DNA of 64,000 bases from Bifidobacterium oedipodis (GCF_012932425.1 NZ_JAAIII010000001.1:372001-436000); one strand, 5' to 3'. Positions 26,524-36,365 are shown, counted from the first letter of the stretch. Numbers and translations: made by a program. The notes: generated by a model from the letters alone, not told the origin.

Positions 26524-27342
26524 ATGAATGTGGCAACAAATCTGGCTTATCCGACCGCCATCGAAGCGGTCGATCTCATCAAGGATTATGGGCGCGGCGA
26601 AAACACCGTGCACGCGCTGCGCGGCGTGAACGTGCGCTTCGAAAGGGGACGGTTCACCGCAATCATGGGTCCCTCCGGCTCAGGCAAATCCACGCTAATG
26701 CACACGCTCGCAGGCCTCGACTCGGCCACCGGCGGGCACATCATGTTCAACGGCGGCGACATCACCGCCATGAACGATAACCAGCTGACCCTGCTGCGCC
26801 GCAAGAAGATCGGCTTCATCTTCCAAAGCTTCAACCTGCTGCCCATGTTCACCGCCGAACAGAACATTCTCATGCCACTCACGCTCGCCGGTGACAAGCC
26901 CGATCGCGCATGGTTCCGCCAGTTGGTGCACACACTTGGTCTCGAACAGCGATTGGGCCACCGGCCGAACGAACTGTCCGGCGGCCAACAGCAGCGCGTC
27001 GCCATCGCCCGCGCACTGATCTCCAAGCCCTCGCTCGTATTCGCCGACGAACCGACCGGGAACCTCGACTCCGTCTCCAGCGCCGAAGTGCTGGAATTCC
27101 TCAAACGATCCGTCAAAGAGCTGAACCAAACCATCATCATGGTCACGCATGATGCGGTTGCCGCCTCCTACGCGGACCGTGCCATCGTGTTCGCCGACGG
27201 GCGCATCGTGGCCGACGAGGCCAATCCGACCGCCGAGGTGATGAACGAACTGCTGATGGCCGAACGCGAACGCGCCGCCCGCGGAGCCCTTCTCGAACCG
27301 CCTATTGCCCCCGAACCCGCCGGTGCCCGCCACCGCCGCTAA
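26524..27342 (+). CDS. ABC transporter ATP-binding protein (MacB/LolD type)
   Basis: A 272-residue ATPase. ATG 26524 follows AGGGAG. Walker [10 protein letters not shown]-loop [10 protein letters not shown], signature LSGGQQQR, Walker [14 protein letters not shown] and the switch histidine VTHD are complete, and the spacing and [12 protein letters not shown] text are those of the MacB/LolD/SalX class. A C-terminal arginine- and proline-rich tail ends RHRR. Partner permease starts 18 bases downstream. The two-component system at 30.4-33.9 kb on the opposite strand may regulate it. Confidence 0.93.
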   Translation: MNVATNLAYPTAIEAVDLIKDYGRGENTVHALRGVNVRFERGRFTAIMGPSGSGKSTLMHTLAGLDSATGGHIMFNGGDITAMNDNQLTLLRRKKIGFIFQSFNLLPMFTAEQNILMPLTLAGDKPDRAWFRQLVHTLGLEQRLGHRPNELSGGQQQRVAIARALISKPSLVFADEPTGNLDSVSSAEVLEFLKRSVKELNQTIIMVTHDAVAASYADRAIVFADGRIVADEANPTAEVMNELLMAERERAARGALLEPPIAPEPAGARHRR

Positions 27343-27360
27343 TGCAGGAAGAGCAAACCC

Positions 27361-29991
27361 ATGTTTTCCATCACACTGAAACTTATGAAGAAAAGCGCGA
27401 GGATGCTCATCCCCGCCGGCATCGCCATCCTGATCGGCACCGCGTTCATCGCATCGACCTTCCTGTTCGCCAATGCGATGGACTCCTCGCTACGCAGCCA
27501 GTTGACCGCTCAACTCGGCGGCGCGAACTATACCGCCACCCCGAAAGACGGCCTGACCGATGAGCAAAACAACACGCTTGCCACCATGACCGTCGGCGAC
27601 CTAAACGTCGACCGCATCCGCACTATCGACGGCGTGAACGACGTATATGCGGTTACCAGCGACACCATGCAGGTCACGCACAATGCCAAGCCTGCGACCG
27701 TGTTCGCCGTCAACACCGCCAAAGAGACCAAGCTCCTGCCGGTGAACATTACGGAAGGCAGCCAGCCCGTCGACAACAACGAGATCGCCCTGCCTGAATC
27801 AACGGCGGACAAACTCGGCGTACAGGTGGGCGACACCATAACCGTCGACAACTCCGAACACCAGACCTATCTCGGCGCAGCCGCCACCGAAATCGACGTG
27901 CGTGTGGTCGGCCTGACCGACGATCCCAACGGCGCCTACGCCTATTACGGTGGCGCGGCCGTAGCCTCCGGCAATGTAATCGCCGCCATGATCGGCGCGA
28001 ACAATTTTTCCGAAGTCAACACCACCATGTTGCTGTTCGATCTCGATGAGGCCAAAGCCGAATCCGCACTCGCCGCAATTGCCCCGCTCCTGCCGGACAC
28101 CATGCACACCGTCTCCCGCCAAGATTACGGCGATCAGGCCATGGAGACATTGAATAACGGCGGAACAAGCGTCATCACCATCTTCCTGCTCGGATTCGGT
28201 GCGCTCGCCATGCTCGTGGCCGCGCTGGTCATCGCCAACACCTTCCAAGTGCTGGTCGCCCAACGACGTCGCACGCTCGCCTTGCTGCGCACAATCGGCG
28301 CAAAGAAAGGGCAGCTCTATGCATCCGTGCTCTTCGAAGCCGGCGTGCTGGGTGCAATCGCCTCGCTGTTCGGCATCTTGCTTGGCATCGGCCTGATGGC
28401 TGTGGTATGCAACTCCAGCCTGCTTGATTCGATGTTCGGCGCGCACGCGTCTCTGGTGATCACCTGGCCAGTGTTCGCGGTGCCGTTGGCATTCGGCGTC
28501 ATCATGACCATACTTGCCTCGCTCGGTTCCGCCCGCACCGCCACCTCAGTCACTCCTTTGGAGGCGCTGCGTCCGATCGAACTAACCGATACCCGACGTT
28601 CGAGCGTCGTGCGTGGTGTATTCGGCACGCTGATGGTGGTGGGCGGCGTTGCGATGACCGCCGTGGCTCTGTGGCAGATGCATGGCATGCTCACTGCCCC
28701 CGATGACTCCAGCGATGTGTACACGCCGATTCTGCTGCTTGCCATCTCCGGGTGCGCTCTGGTGTTCATCGGCGTGGTGCTTACCGCCGTGTTCTGGCTG
28801 CCATTGCTCATCAAAGCCTTCGGTGCGCTTGTCTCGCTGACCGGCCCCTCGGCCAAGGTCGCGCATGCAAATATTCAGAAGAACGCCCGCCGTGTGGCCG
28901 CCACCGGAGCCGCCCTGCTTATTGGTGTCACCTTGGTTTCCACCATCACCACCGGAGCCGCCAGCGGCAAACAGACCATGGACGAATCACTCTCCACCCG
29001 TTATGCGGTCGACGTGGTCGCCATGGGGGATATCGGCGACTCCACCCGTGAAGCTCTGTCCGATGTCAAAGGCGTAGATGATTTAGTCTACGCGTCCACG
29101 GCCACCGCGTATGTCAAGGACACAGCTGGACATGAGGTTTCCGTACTGCTGGTCGGCGTGAAGGATAAGGCGCAGGTGGCAGACGTGGTGCGCGCGGATC
29201 TGGATGATGCCGTAATCGACGAGCATACGGTGCTGATGCCTGAATATTCCGTCAGCGGTGCGCACTTGATCTTCGATGGCATGCAACGATTCAAACTGAC
29301 AGATGACTACGGCAGCATAGACACCGGCAAAGCGCTGGATCTTGATGTCACGCAAAGCGATTACCGTCGCGTCTCCAATGCATACGGAGCCGTCGCATTC
29401 GTCAGCGACGCGCTGTTCACTAGTGGTTCTCTCGAAACGAGCGGACATATCACGCTGATGCGCATCGAAGAGGGTGATCGCTCTCTAAACGATATTTTCG
29501 GCGAACTGCAGAATGCGTTGACGGATGAATCCGGTGTGGTTTTGGCTGGCCCTGTCGCGGAACGCGCGCAATGGAGCAGCATCATCGACTCGATGATGGC
29601 CATGCTGGTCGGACTGCTCGCAGTAGCCGTGCTCATCGCCCTGATCGGCGTGGCCAACACGCTGAGCCTGTCGGTGATCGAACGCACCCGCGAATCCGCG
29701 ACCCTGCGCGCCATCGGCATGACGCGCGGCCAATTGCGCCGCTCGCTCGCCGTCGAAGCGCTGCTGATCTCGCTGGTTTCCGGCGTGGCCGGTATCGCGC
29801 TCGGCACTCTGTTCGGATGGGCCGGCTCATACATGGTGTTCAGCCTGTACGGTGAAACCGTGTTCCCATTCGACTGGGCCACCAACGGCATCGTCCTGCT
29901 GATCGCCGCCATTGCCGCCCTCCTCGCCAGCGTCTTCCCCGCCCGCCGAGCCGTCAAAACGCCGCCGGTCGAAGCCCTGGCTGAAGCCTAA
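27361..29991 (+). CDS. FtsX-like ABC transporter permease
   Basis: An 876-residue permease. The first helix is IAILIGTAFIASTFLF, followed by a large extracytoplasmic domain (about residues 50-260), three helices (VITIFLLGFGALAMLVAALV onward), a central helix pair, a second extracytoplasmic domain and a second FtsX triplet ending ASVFPARRAVKTPPVEAL. Two FtsX domains in one chain and a lone ATPase are typical of Gram-positive lipoprotein or peptide export and resistance transporters. The substrate is unknown. Confidence 0.9.
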   Translation: MFSITLKLMKKSARMLIPAGIAILIGTAFIASTFLFANAMDSSLRSQLTAQLGGANYTATPKDGLTDEQNNTLATMTVGDLNVDRIRTIDGVNDVYAVTSDTMQVTHNAKPATVFAVNTAKETKLLPVNITEGSQPVDNNEIALPESTADKLGVQVGDTITVDNSEHQTYLGAAATEIDVRVVGLTDDPNGAYAYYGGAAVASGNVIAAMIGANNFSEVNTTMLLFDLDEAKAESALAAIAPLLPDTMHTVSRQDYGDQAMETLNNGGTSVITIFLLGFGALAMLVAALVIANTFQVLVAQRRRTLALLRTIGAKKGQLYASVLFEAGVLGAIASLFGILLGIGLMAVVCNSSLLDSMFGAHASLVITWPVFAVPLAFGVIMTILASLGSARTATSVTPLEALRPIELTDTRRSSVVRGVFGTLMVVGGVAMTAVALWQMHGMLTAPDDSSDVYTPILLLAISGCALVFIGVVLTAVFWLPLLIKAFGALVSLTGPSAKVAHANIQKNARRVAATGAALLIGVTLVSTITTGAASGKQTMDESLSTRYAVDVVAMGDIGDSTREALSDVKGVDDLVYASTATAYVKDTAGHEVSVLLVGVKDKAQVADVVRADLDDAVIDEHTVLMPEYSVSGAHLIFDGMQRFKLTDDYGSIDTGKALDLDVTQSDYRRVSNAYGAVAFVSDALFTSGSLETSGHITLMRIEEGDRSLNDIFGELQNALTDESGVVLAGPVAERAQWSSIIDSMMAMLVGLLAVAVLIALIGVANTLSLSVIERTRESATLRAIGMTRGQLRRSLAVEALLISLVSGVAGIALGTLFGWAGSYMVFSLYGETVFPFDWATNGIVLLIAAIAALLASVFPARRAVKTPPVEALAEA

Positions 29992-29995
29992 AAGA

Positions 29996-30035
29996 CGTCA
30001 TCCTGAGCGGAGCGTAGCGGAGTCGAAGGATCTCA
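29996..30035 (+). repeat. Dispersed palindromic repeat, copy 1 (left of GIY-YIG gene)
   Basis: A 40-base element beginning GTCATCCTGAGCGGAGCG and ending GTCGAAGGATCTCAC. About 35 of 40 bases match the inverted copy at 30360-30399. Its GAGCGTAGCGGAG can pair with CTCCGCTACGCTG just downstream (30047-30059), giving a hairpin directly behind the permease stop codon. Confidence 0.8.
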
Positions 30036-30084
30036 CATCCTCTGGCTCCGCTACGCTGTATTCACCGTCTCAAAGGAGAGAATC

Positions 30085-30363
30085 ATGTATTACGTATACA
30101 TATTGGCAAACGCGAGTAATTCGGTGATTTACATTGGGATGACAAGTGACATCCACAGACGAATGTTTGAGCATAAAAATAAGTTGATTGATGGATTCAC
30201 CAAGCAATACAACGTGCATAAGTTGGTTTATGCAGAAGAATATCCGACGGCTAATGAGGCGATCAGCCGTGAGAAGCAGCTGAAAAAATGGCGGAGAGAA
30301 AAGAAGGACGCTTTGATTAATAAGCAGAATCCGTCATGGTCTGACTTGTCTCTTACGATGTGA
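30085..30363 (+). CDS. Small GIY-YIG nuclease-domain protein
   Basis: A 92-residue single-domain protein with start ATG 30085 after AAAGGAGAG. YYVYILANASNSVIYIGMTSD is the GIY-YIG motif pair (here YVYI ... YIG), RRMFEHKN gives the conserved arginine and histidine, and AISREKQLKKWRREKK the glutamate-containing helix. The gene is clearly more AT-rich than both neighbours and lies exactly inside an inverted pair of dispersed repeats, with its stop codon overlapping the right repeat. This looks like an inserted unit between an ABC exporter and its regulators. Confidence 0.88.
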   Translation: MYYVYILANASNSVIYIGMTSDIHRRMFEHKNKLIDGFTKQYNVHKLVYAEEYPTANEAISREKQLKKWRREKKDALINKQNPSWSDLSLTM

Positions 30364-30399
30364 GATCCCTCGACTCCGCTTCGCTTCGCTCGAGATGAC
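30360..30399 (-). repeat. Dispersed palindromic repeat, copy 2 (right of GIY-YIG gene, inverted)
   Basis: On the minus strand it begins GTCATCTCGAGCGAAGCG and ends GTCGAGGGATCTCAC. It is inverted relative to copy 1 and overlaps the last four bases of the GIY-YIG gene. Confidence 0.8.
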
Positions 30400-30416
30400 G
30401 TTGATAATGGTTGTTC

Positions 30417-30446
30417 GTCATCCCGAGCGAAGTCGAGGGATCTCAC
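30417..30446 (+). repeat. Dispersed palindromic repeat, copy 3 (short form)
   Basis: A 30-base version, GTCATCCCGAGCGAAGTCGA then GGGATCTCAC. It lacks ten central bases of copies 1 and 2 and is oriented opposite to copy 2, with which it can form a large hairpin. It ends four bases before the response-regulator stop codon and may serve as its terminator. Confidence 0.75.
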
Positions 30447-30450
30447 ATGA

Positions 30451-31254
30451 CTAAACAAGGTGATTGTCGTAGGCGAAGACGACGGCTTGGACGCGGTCGC
30501 GGGCGTTGATTTTGGCGAGGATGTGCGCCACGTGGGTTTTGACGGTGGGCAGGGAAATGAACAGTTTGTCGGCGATCTCCTGATTGCTCAGCCCGTGCGC
30601 GATTTCGATAAGCACCTCACGCTCTCGGTCGGTCAGATCGTCGAGTTCAGGATCGGTGTAGTAGCCAGACGGGCCTTCGGCGACGCTTCGATCGCCAGAA
30701 TCCGCAATACCGGAACCGGCTTTCAATCCCATGCCACGATAATCAGCAGATGTTCCTGCGGCCGTCGCGTCATGGGCGTTGGCGTAACCATCCTGCATCA
30801 TTTTTTCGATAAGTCGCTTGGTTGCAGATGGGGCGATAATCGCATTACCGTCGAACACCGTGCGAATCGAACTCAACAACGTCTCGGGCTCCGTATCCTT
30901 CAGCAGGAATCCGGATGCGCCAGCATTGATGGCGGCCATCACATACTCGTCCAAATCAAAAGTCGTCAGGATGATCACGCGCGTCTGACCTGCGGTGCCG
31001 TCTTCGGCAGAACCCAGCGCAGTGATGCGGCGCGTGGCCTCCAAGCCGTCCATGCCGGGCATGCGCACATCCATCAATACCACGTCGGGGCGCAACTGTT
31101 CGGCCAATGCCACGGCTTGCATACCATCCTTCGCCTGACCGACCACCACCATATCGTGCTGGGAGCCAATCACCATAGCGAAGCCGGCACGCACCAGCTC
31201 CTGATCATCGGCAATCACCACACGAATCCGCTGTTCTTCACTCATACCTGTCAC
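30451..31254 (-). CDS. NarL/LuxR-family response regulator
   Basis: A 267-residue regulator. The receiver domain has VVIADDQELVRAG (acidic pair), VVLMDVRMPGMDG (phospho-acceptor Asp in LMD) and the FLLKD lysine. The LuxR-type HTH is LTDREREVLIEIAHGLSNQEIADKLFISLPTVKTHV. A linker of about 75 residues between the domains is unusually long. Start ATG 31254 or 31245. It follows its histidine kinase by 70 bases and probably controls the ABC exporter next to it. Confidence 0.93.
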   Translation of the reverse strand: MTGMSEEQRIRVVIADDQELVRAGFAMVIGSQHDMVVVGQAKDGMQAVALAEQLRPDVVLMDVRMPGMDGLEATRRITALGSAEDGTAGQTRVIILTTFDLDEYVMAAINAGASGFLLKDTEPETLLSSIRTVFDGNAIIAPSATKRLIEKMMQDGYANAHDATAAGTSADYRGMGLKAGSGIADSGDRSVAEGPSGYYTDPELDDLTDREREVLIEIAHGLSNQEIADKLFISLPTVKTHVAHILAKINARDRVQAVVFAYDNHLV

Positions 31255-31324
31255 CTTATCGAATCATCGACGAATCAACGCGCGACGCGGCGGATTCATA
31301 CACCCTGATTTTTCCCTGAAAACA

Positions 31325-33919
31325 TCACCGGGACGAACCGGACGAAGCGTTGGCGAACTGTTCATCCAACGAGGCAGCCGGGGCAAGCTGCAAACCAGGA
31401 TGCTCCGCATCGGCCAAGTGCGCCTCATCGCTGAAGCCGGTTTCTCGCAGTACCCGAAGCAGCTGGCGCATATGAGCCAACGCCTCACGCCCCTGCCGCC
31501 CAATTGCCTCGAACGCTGCAACAATTGCCTCACTGGACGGCTCTTCGCCGCGTTCGGCTGCCTCATCCAACATCATGAGCCCCGCTTCAGCACGTGCATC
31601 CACGCTGGTCAGCGTCGCCGTCACCTCAGTTTGAATATTCGCGCTGATACGGTCACGCTCCATATTCGCCGCCAACACACGTTGCTTGGCACGTTCGGCA
31701 CGCAACGCTTCCTCACGCGCCTGCAACACCAACGCATTCGATCCGCGAGAACGCGACCACAGGGCACCGGCGATCGTGGCTGAACAACACAGCAGAAGCA
31801 TTACCGTATACAGCACAGGTATCCAATTCTGATAGAGTGTTTCACTGTTGAACAACGCTCTCTGCCCCGTTGCCACCTGATAGATTGCAGAGGCAAGCGA
31901 AAAGTCGCTGACCGTGGTTGAACCGTCGAGGATGGGTACCATCGTCGACCAGATTTTTGCGCCGAATAATGCGGAGATAATCAGCGAAATAATCGCATAA
32001 CGTTTCCATGTATGCCTGCGCTCGTACAGCACTGCGGAATACAACGCGACCAACGCAAACATATTGATGAACAGCACCGACGGCAGAAAAACAAGCTGAA
32101 ACGCCGACACTCCGGCCACCACCAAAGCCGTGGCATCAGGGAAACGACGTCGGAACATCAAGGGCAGGATTGTTCCAATGCTGACGAACCATTCGGACAG
32201 CCAGACGTATGTCATCGAATCATCGATCGCCCCAGATGTGCTCAACAGGGTCGGCGACGTGATATTGAGCGCGAACATGAACGCCAGCGAAACAAGTGTG
32301 CCGATGACATCCATGGCCAGATAATGACGTTCCGTCCACTGCGAGAGCCGTTCGATCCAGTTGAGACGTGCGCCATGGATGGTGTCCGGCTGGTCGATGG
32401 GTTCGCTGCGTAGCGCGTGGGCCGCTGCAGAGAGAGGCAGGGGGATGGGAATAGGGAAGGACGTGGCCGGTTCAGCAGAACGAGAAGGTGCGGTCGGTTC
32501 GGGATAACGGGAGAAGGAGGGAACAGTCTGCTCTGAATAATGGTAGGAGGAGTCCTGTTCGGGGTGACGATAGGAGGCAGTCGGCTCGGACTGATGGGAA
32601 GCAGCGACTGGCGTGGACTGATAGGGGAGGAATGCAGCGACCTCGAACCCACGGGCGTCGTGACGCGGGCCGGACGCTACAGATCCGCCGACCGCTTCGA
32701 TGCGTTCGCGCATGCCAATCAGACCATATCCCGGCTGATGCCCATCCTCATTGGCTTGGGATCCACGGCCATCATCCGAGATCTGAATGGTTACGCCGTG
32801 ATCCTCCCAGTGTTCGACGATATCCACATGCAATCCGGCAGTCATCCCCGCATGCTTGCGCACGTTAGTCAACGCCTCCTGCACCAGTCGATACGCAGCC
32901 ATACTGGCCTCATCACTCAACGATTGCGGCATAGGAATACCGACAACACGACGATTCAGCGTCCAAGCATCACCCGCCGCAGCCCGCGACTGCTCCACCA
33001 ACGAATCGATATCGCCATACCCAGCGCTCGCCGACCATCCAAACACCGTCAGTAAACGATTCATATCACCCAGCGCACGTTGCGATTCGTTGCGAATCGT
33101 CTCCATCGTGCTGCGTGCAACCACAGAATCATGTGCACCCGCATATCGGCCGCCATCCGATTGAATGATAATGGTCGACAGCGTGTGCGCCACCACATCA
33201 TGCATGTCACGGGCGATGCGCGCCCGCTCCGCCAAAGCGGCAATATGTTGCTCCTCGCGCTCGCTGGCCAACAACGCCTGCTCGCGTTCTCGCATCAGCT
33301 GCAATGTATAGAGTCGGGCACGCTGCCAAAAGGCGAGCACAATCGCCGAGAGTACGCAGAGCGTAATCGCTACACCAACGCCGATAATTTCGGTGATCAC
33401 CGTGCGAGCGCAATCGCGGGTCATTGCGAAGGTGCCCGTTGCGGAACGACAGATGTGTTCGGCTGGAGACGGTAGCGATGACAGCAGTGGGCCTGCATCT
33501 ACTGCGAAGCCGATGGCAACGGAAGCGATTATGGTCATAGCAGCCGTCAGTATGATGAACGCACGTGTATGCCTGGGATTCCCGTACACGATTACCGAAT
33601 ACACCATCACTAGCGCGAAAAAATCGCCCACTATCAGTGCCGGGCCGAATGCCAGCTGTGCCAGCACCAACACGACGAATGCCAGCGCAGCGGCCTGCGG
33701 CCAGCGCCGACGAAACACCAACGGGAACATGACGATAAGCGTCCAGATTGCAGCACTCAAAGATGACTGTTCAAATAAGATGCCGGACCATGAAGTCATG
33801 GTATCGGCGGACGATATGACAAGCAAAGCCATGAAAAGCATTCCCAACGTATCCACAAACAGTGGGTTATCCACCATCCAACGTCGCAGCTGTCGCAGCC
33901 AAGTCACGCCTTTTGTCAT
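31325..33919 (-). CDS. Sensor histidine kinase with a second, degenerate kinase module fused behind it
   Basis: An 864-residue protein; ATG 33919 is chosen because the frame upstream looks non-coding. Module 1 (about 1-430) has about six helices, then the HisKA_3 helix ARIARDMHDVVAHTL with the phospho-acceptor histidine, the N-box QEALTNVRKHA, DDGRG and GYGLIGMRER: a full NarX/DesK-type kinase. A Pro/Ser/Glu-rich linker (about 430-520) follows. Module 2 repeats a four- to six-helix sensor and a HisKA_3-like helix, but MERDRISANIQTEV has no histidine and no ATPase domain follows. Confidence 0.88.
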   Translation of the reverse strand: MTKGVTWLRQLRRWMVDNPLFVDTLGMLFMALLVISSADTMTSWSGILFEQSSLSAAIWTLIVMFPLVFRRRWPQAAALAFVVLVLAQLAFGPALIVGDFFALVMVYSVIVYGNPRHTRAFIILTAAMTIIASVAIGFAVDAGPLLSSLPSPAEHICRSATGTFAMTRDCARTVITEIIGVGVAITLCVLSAIVLAFWQRARLYTLQLMREREQALLASEREEQHIAALAERARIARDMHDVVAHTLSTIIIQSDGGRYAGAHDSVVARSTMETIRNESQRALGDMNRLLTVFGWSASAGYGDIDSLVEQSRAAAGDAWTLNRRVVGIPMPQSLSDEASMAAYRLVQEALTNVRKHAGMTAGLHVDIVEHWEDHGVTIQISDDGRGSQANEDGHQPGYGLIGMRERIEAVGGSVASGPRHDARGFEVAAFLPYQSTPVAASHQSEPTASYRHPEQDSSYHYSEQTVPSFSRYPEPTAPSRSAEPATSFPIPIPLPLSAAAHALRSEPIDQPDTIHGARLNWIERLSQWTERHYLAMDVIGTLVSLAFMFALNITSPTLLSTSGAIDDSMTYVWLSEWFVSIGTILPLMFRRRFPDATALVVAGVSAFQLVFLPSVLFINMFALVALYSAVLYERRHTWKRYAIISLIISALFGAKIWSTMVPILDGSTTVSDFSLASAIYQVATGQRALFNSETLYQNWIPVLYTVMLLLCCSATIAGALWSRSRGSNALVLQAREEALRAERAKQRVLAANMERDRISANIQTEVTATLTSVDARAEAGLMMLDEAAERGEEPSSEAIVAAFEAIGRQGREALAHMRQLLRVLRETGFSDEAHLADAEHPGLQLAPAASLDEQFANASSGSSR

Positions 33920-34068
33920 ACCGTTCAGCCTAACGCGGGTGCCAGCCTCAGCGCTATCCGTCCCGCGGACTATACGCATGCATGCTTGCCACAGTGAACG
34001 GCATGTCGAAGGCGGATCATGAATGGGAACGGGCGCGGATTGTCGCGCGGCATGAGTGATATAGAAGC

Positions 34069-35538
34069 ATGACATTGCTTGCGAAATATTATGTGCCAGG
34101 CTTGGCCGTCGAAGACCATTCCATCGATGTGCCGCTCGACTGGTCCGGCCACGAACCCGGCAAAGGATTCGCCGGAGAAACCATCAAACTGTTCTACCGC
34201 GTGGTCACCGCTCCTGAACACGTGCACGACGACCTGCCGTTGCTTATTTTCCTGCAAGGCGGCCCTGGTGGTGCCGGCCCACGTCTCAACAGCCCAACTT
34301 CTGACGGTTGGATTGAGGAGGCCATCAAACATTTCCGCGTGATTCTGCCCGATCAGCGCGGCACCGGCCGATCATCGCGCGTGGACACGCACACCATGGC
34401 CGCGATTGCCGCCGCGCATGAGGGGGAGAGCGCGATTGCTCTCGGCGGTGGAGCGTCGGAATCAGGCTCCGCTGCAGGGGCAAGTATTGCCGCGCAAGCG
34501 CAGGCTGCGTATCTGAAGAAGTTCTTGGCCGACTCCATCGTGCGCGATTTCGAACACCTAAGGCTCACCGAATTCGCAGGCCGCAACTGGGTTACGCTTG
34601 GTCAAAGCTACGGAGGATTCCTTACTTTGACGTATCTGTCGTTGTATCCGCAGGGCGTAACCGCTAGCTTCACCACCGGCGGCATCCCGCATGTGCCCGC
34701 CGACGCAACTGAGGTGTACGAACACACTTTCCCGCGTATGATGCGCAAAACCGCACAGTTCTACGAACGCTATCCGCAGGATATCGAACGTGTGGCCGCT
34801 GTGGCCGATAAGTTGCCGTCAGCCGGCGAACTGGTACTCGCCGATGGACGTTGGGTCGCGGAAAGCGGACGCGATGTAACGCTGCTGCCGAACGGCGACC
34901 CGTTAACCGTCGAGCGACTGCAATGCTTGGGCAGCGACTTCGGTATGAAACCCAGTTTCGAACGCGTGCACTGGATTCTTGACGACGCCTTCCTGGATGG
35001 TGACGGTTCGGCCGCTGCCAGCTCGCCGTTAAGCGATGAATTCCTCACCAAGGTGATGAACGCCACATCCTCGCGCCCGTTGTACTGGCCGCTGCAGGAA
35101 TTCATCTACGCCAACGGTGAGATGAATGAGCCGATTCGCTGGGCGGCACAGCGCGTGCGCGATGCTCGTTCGGAATTTGAGGCTGACAAACGTCCGCTGA
35201 ACTTCACCGGCGAAGCCATGTTCCCCTGGATGTTCGAACAGGAAAAGGCATTGCGTCCGTTCAAGGCTGCCATGGACGTGCTGATGGACGATACGCATTT
35301 TGGACGCCTCTACGATGCCGAACAGCTGGCACGCAACGAAGTGCCGCTGCAGGCGGCCGTGTACTTCGACGACATGTACGTGGATTCCGGTATGCAGCTT
35401 GACACGCTGAGCCGCGTCGGCAACGCGCACTACTGGACCACCAACGAATTCGAACACGACGGCCTGCACGGCTCCGAAGTGTTCGCTCACCTATGGCGTG
35501 AGTCGCTGAATCGCGGCGACCTGGAAGCACTGTTTTAG
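34069..35538 (+). CDS. pip: Prolyl aminopeptidase (alpha/beta hydrolase, peptidase S33)
   Basis: A 489-residue cytosolic peptidase. LLIFLQGGPGGAGPR forms the oxyanion loop (HGGPG-like), LPDQRGTGRSSR is the DQRGxGxS family motif, and GQSYGGFLTLTYLSLYP carries the nucleophile serine. The C-terminal region HYWTTNEFEHDGLHGSEVF holds the candidate histidine. It releases N-terminal proline from peptides. It is followed at 11 bases by proC, so both steps concern proline. The insert of about 45 residues rich in alanine and serine near 110-150 is characteristic of the larger actinobacterial forms. Confidence 0.88.
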   Translation: MTLLAKYYVPGLAVEDHSIDVPLDWSGHEPGKGFAGETIKLFYRVVTAPEHVHDDLPLLIFLQGGPGGAGPRLNSPTSDGWIEEAIKHFRVILPDQRGTGRSSRVDTHTMAAIAAAHEGESAIALGGGASESGSAAGASIAAQAQAAYLKKFLADSIVRDFEHLRLTEFAGRNWVTLGQSYGGFLTLTYLSLYPQGVTASFTTGGIPHVPADATEVYEHTFPRMMRKTAQFYERYPQDIERVAAVADKLPSAGELVLADGRWVAESGRDVTLLPNGDPLTVERLQCLGSDFGMKPSFERVHWILDDAFLDGDGSAAASSPLSDEFLTKVMNATSSRPLYWPLQEFIYANGEMNEPIRWAAQRVRDARSEFEADKRPLNFTGEAMFPWMFEQEKALRPFKAAMDVLMDDTHFGRLYDAEQLARNEVPLQAAVYFDDMYVDSGMQLDTLSRVGNAHYWTTNEFEHDGLHGSEVFAHLWRESLNRGDLEALF

Positions 35539-35549
35539 AAAGGACTGTT

Positions 35550-36338
35550 ATGAACACTGCCGTTGGATTTATCGGATATGGCAATATGGCCCAGGCCATC
35601 GCTCAGGGATGGGTGAATGCCGGTGTGCTTGAAGGTGGGCAAATCGTCGCCTGCGCCGCACATTTCGACAAGCTTGAAGCCAATGCCGCCAAACTCGGCG
35701 TGAAGCCGCTGCACACGCCGGCCGAAGTGATCGAGGCCGCTAACGTGATTGTCGTGGCCATCAAGCCCTACCAGATCAAAGCTGTGCTGGGACCGTTGGC
35801 TGAGGCATTGGCCAAGCCAGGCAAATTCGTGGTGTCCATCGCCGCCGGCTGGGATCTGGCGAAATATCAGGAATTGCTGGGCGAGGATGTGCACGTGCAG
35901 TGCACTATTCCGAACACGCCGATGGCCGTAGGCAAGGGCGTTCTTGTTACGGAGTCCGTCAATACGCTTTCTGATGATGAGACGACGGTTTTCGAAGGTC
36001 TGTTCTCTCCGATCAGCCTTATCGAGCGTGTCGATACCGCGCATATGGGCATCGCCATGGTGGTGGCCGGTTGTGCGCCCGCCTTCACCGATATGTATCT
36101 TGAAGCCTTGGGCGATGCCGGCGTGAAATACGGATTGCAGCGTGCCACCGCCTATCGTCTCGCTGCGAAGATGATCGAAGGTGTCGGCGCGTTGTATCTC
36201 GATACTGAAACTCATCCCGGCGCTATGAAGGACGCGGTCTGCTCGCCCGGCGGCACCACCATCAAGGGTGTCGCCTCGCTGGAGGAGAGCGCGTTCCGAG
36301 GTTCCGTCATCAAAGCCGTGGACGCCATCGTCGGCTGA
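35550..36338 (+). CDS. proC: Pyrroline-5-carboxylate reductase
   Basis: A 262-residue NAD(P)H-dependent reductase. VGFIGYGNMAQAIAQGW is the Rossmann nucleotide-binding start, VVAIKPYQIK and SIAAGW follow, and the dimerisation part has the family signature GAMKDAVCSPGGTTIKGVASLEE. It makes the last step of proline synthesis. Start ATG 35550 follows AAAGGA just behind pip. Confidence 0.95.
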   Translation: MNTAVGFIGYGNMAQAIAQGWVNAGVLEGGQIVACAAHFDKLEANAAKLGVKPLHTPAEVIEAANVIVVAIKPYQIKAVLGPLAEALAKPGKFVVSIAAGWDLAKYQELLGEDVHVQCTIPNTPMAVGKGVLVTESVNTLSDDETTVFEGLFSPISLIERVDTAHMGIAMVVAGCAPAFTDMYLEALGDAGVKYGLQRATAYRLAAKMIEGVGALYLDTETHPGAMKDAVCSPGGTTIKGVASLEESAFRGSVIKAVDAIVG

Positions 36339-36365
36339 CCAGCGGGAAAGCTAAGCTAGGGAACC

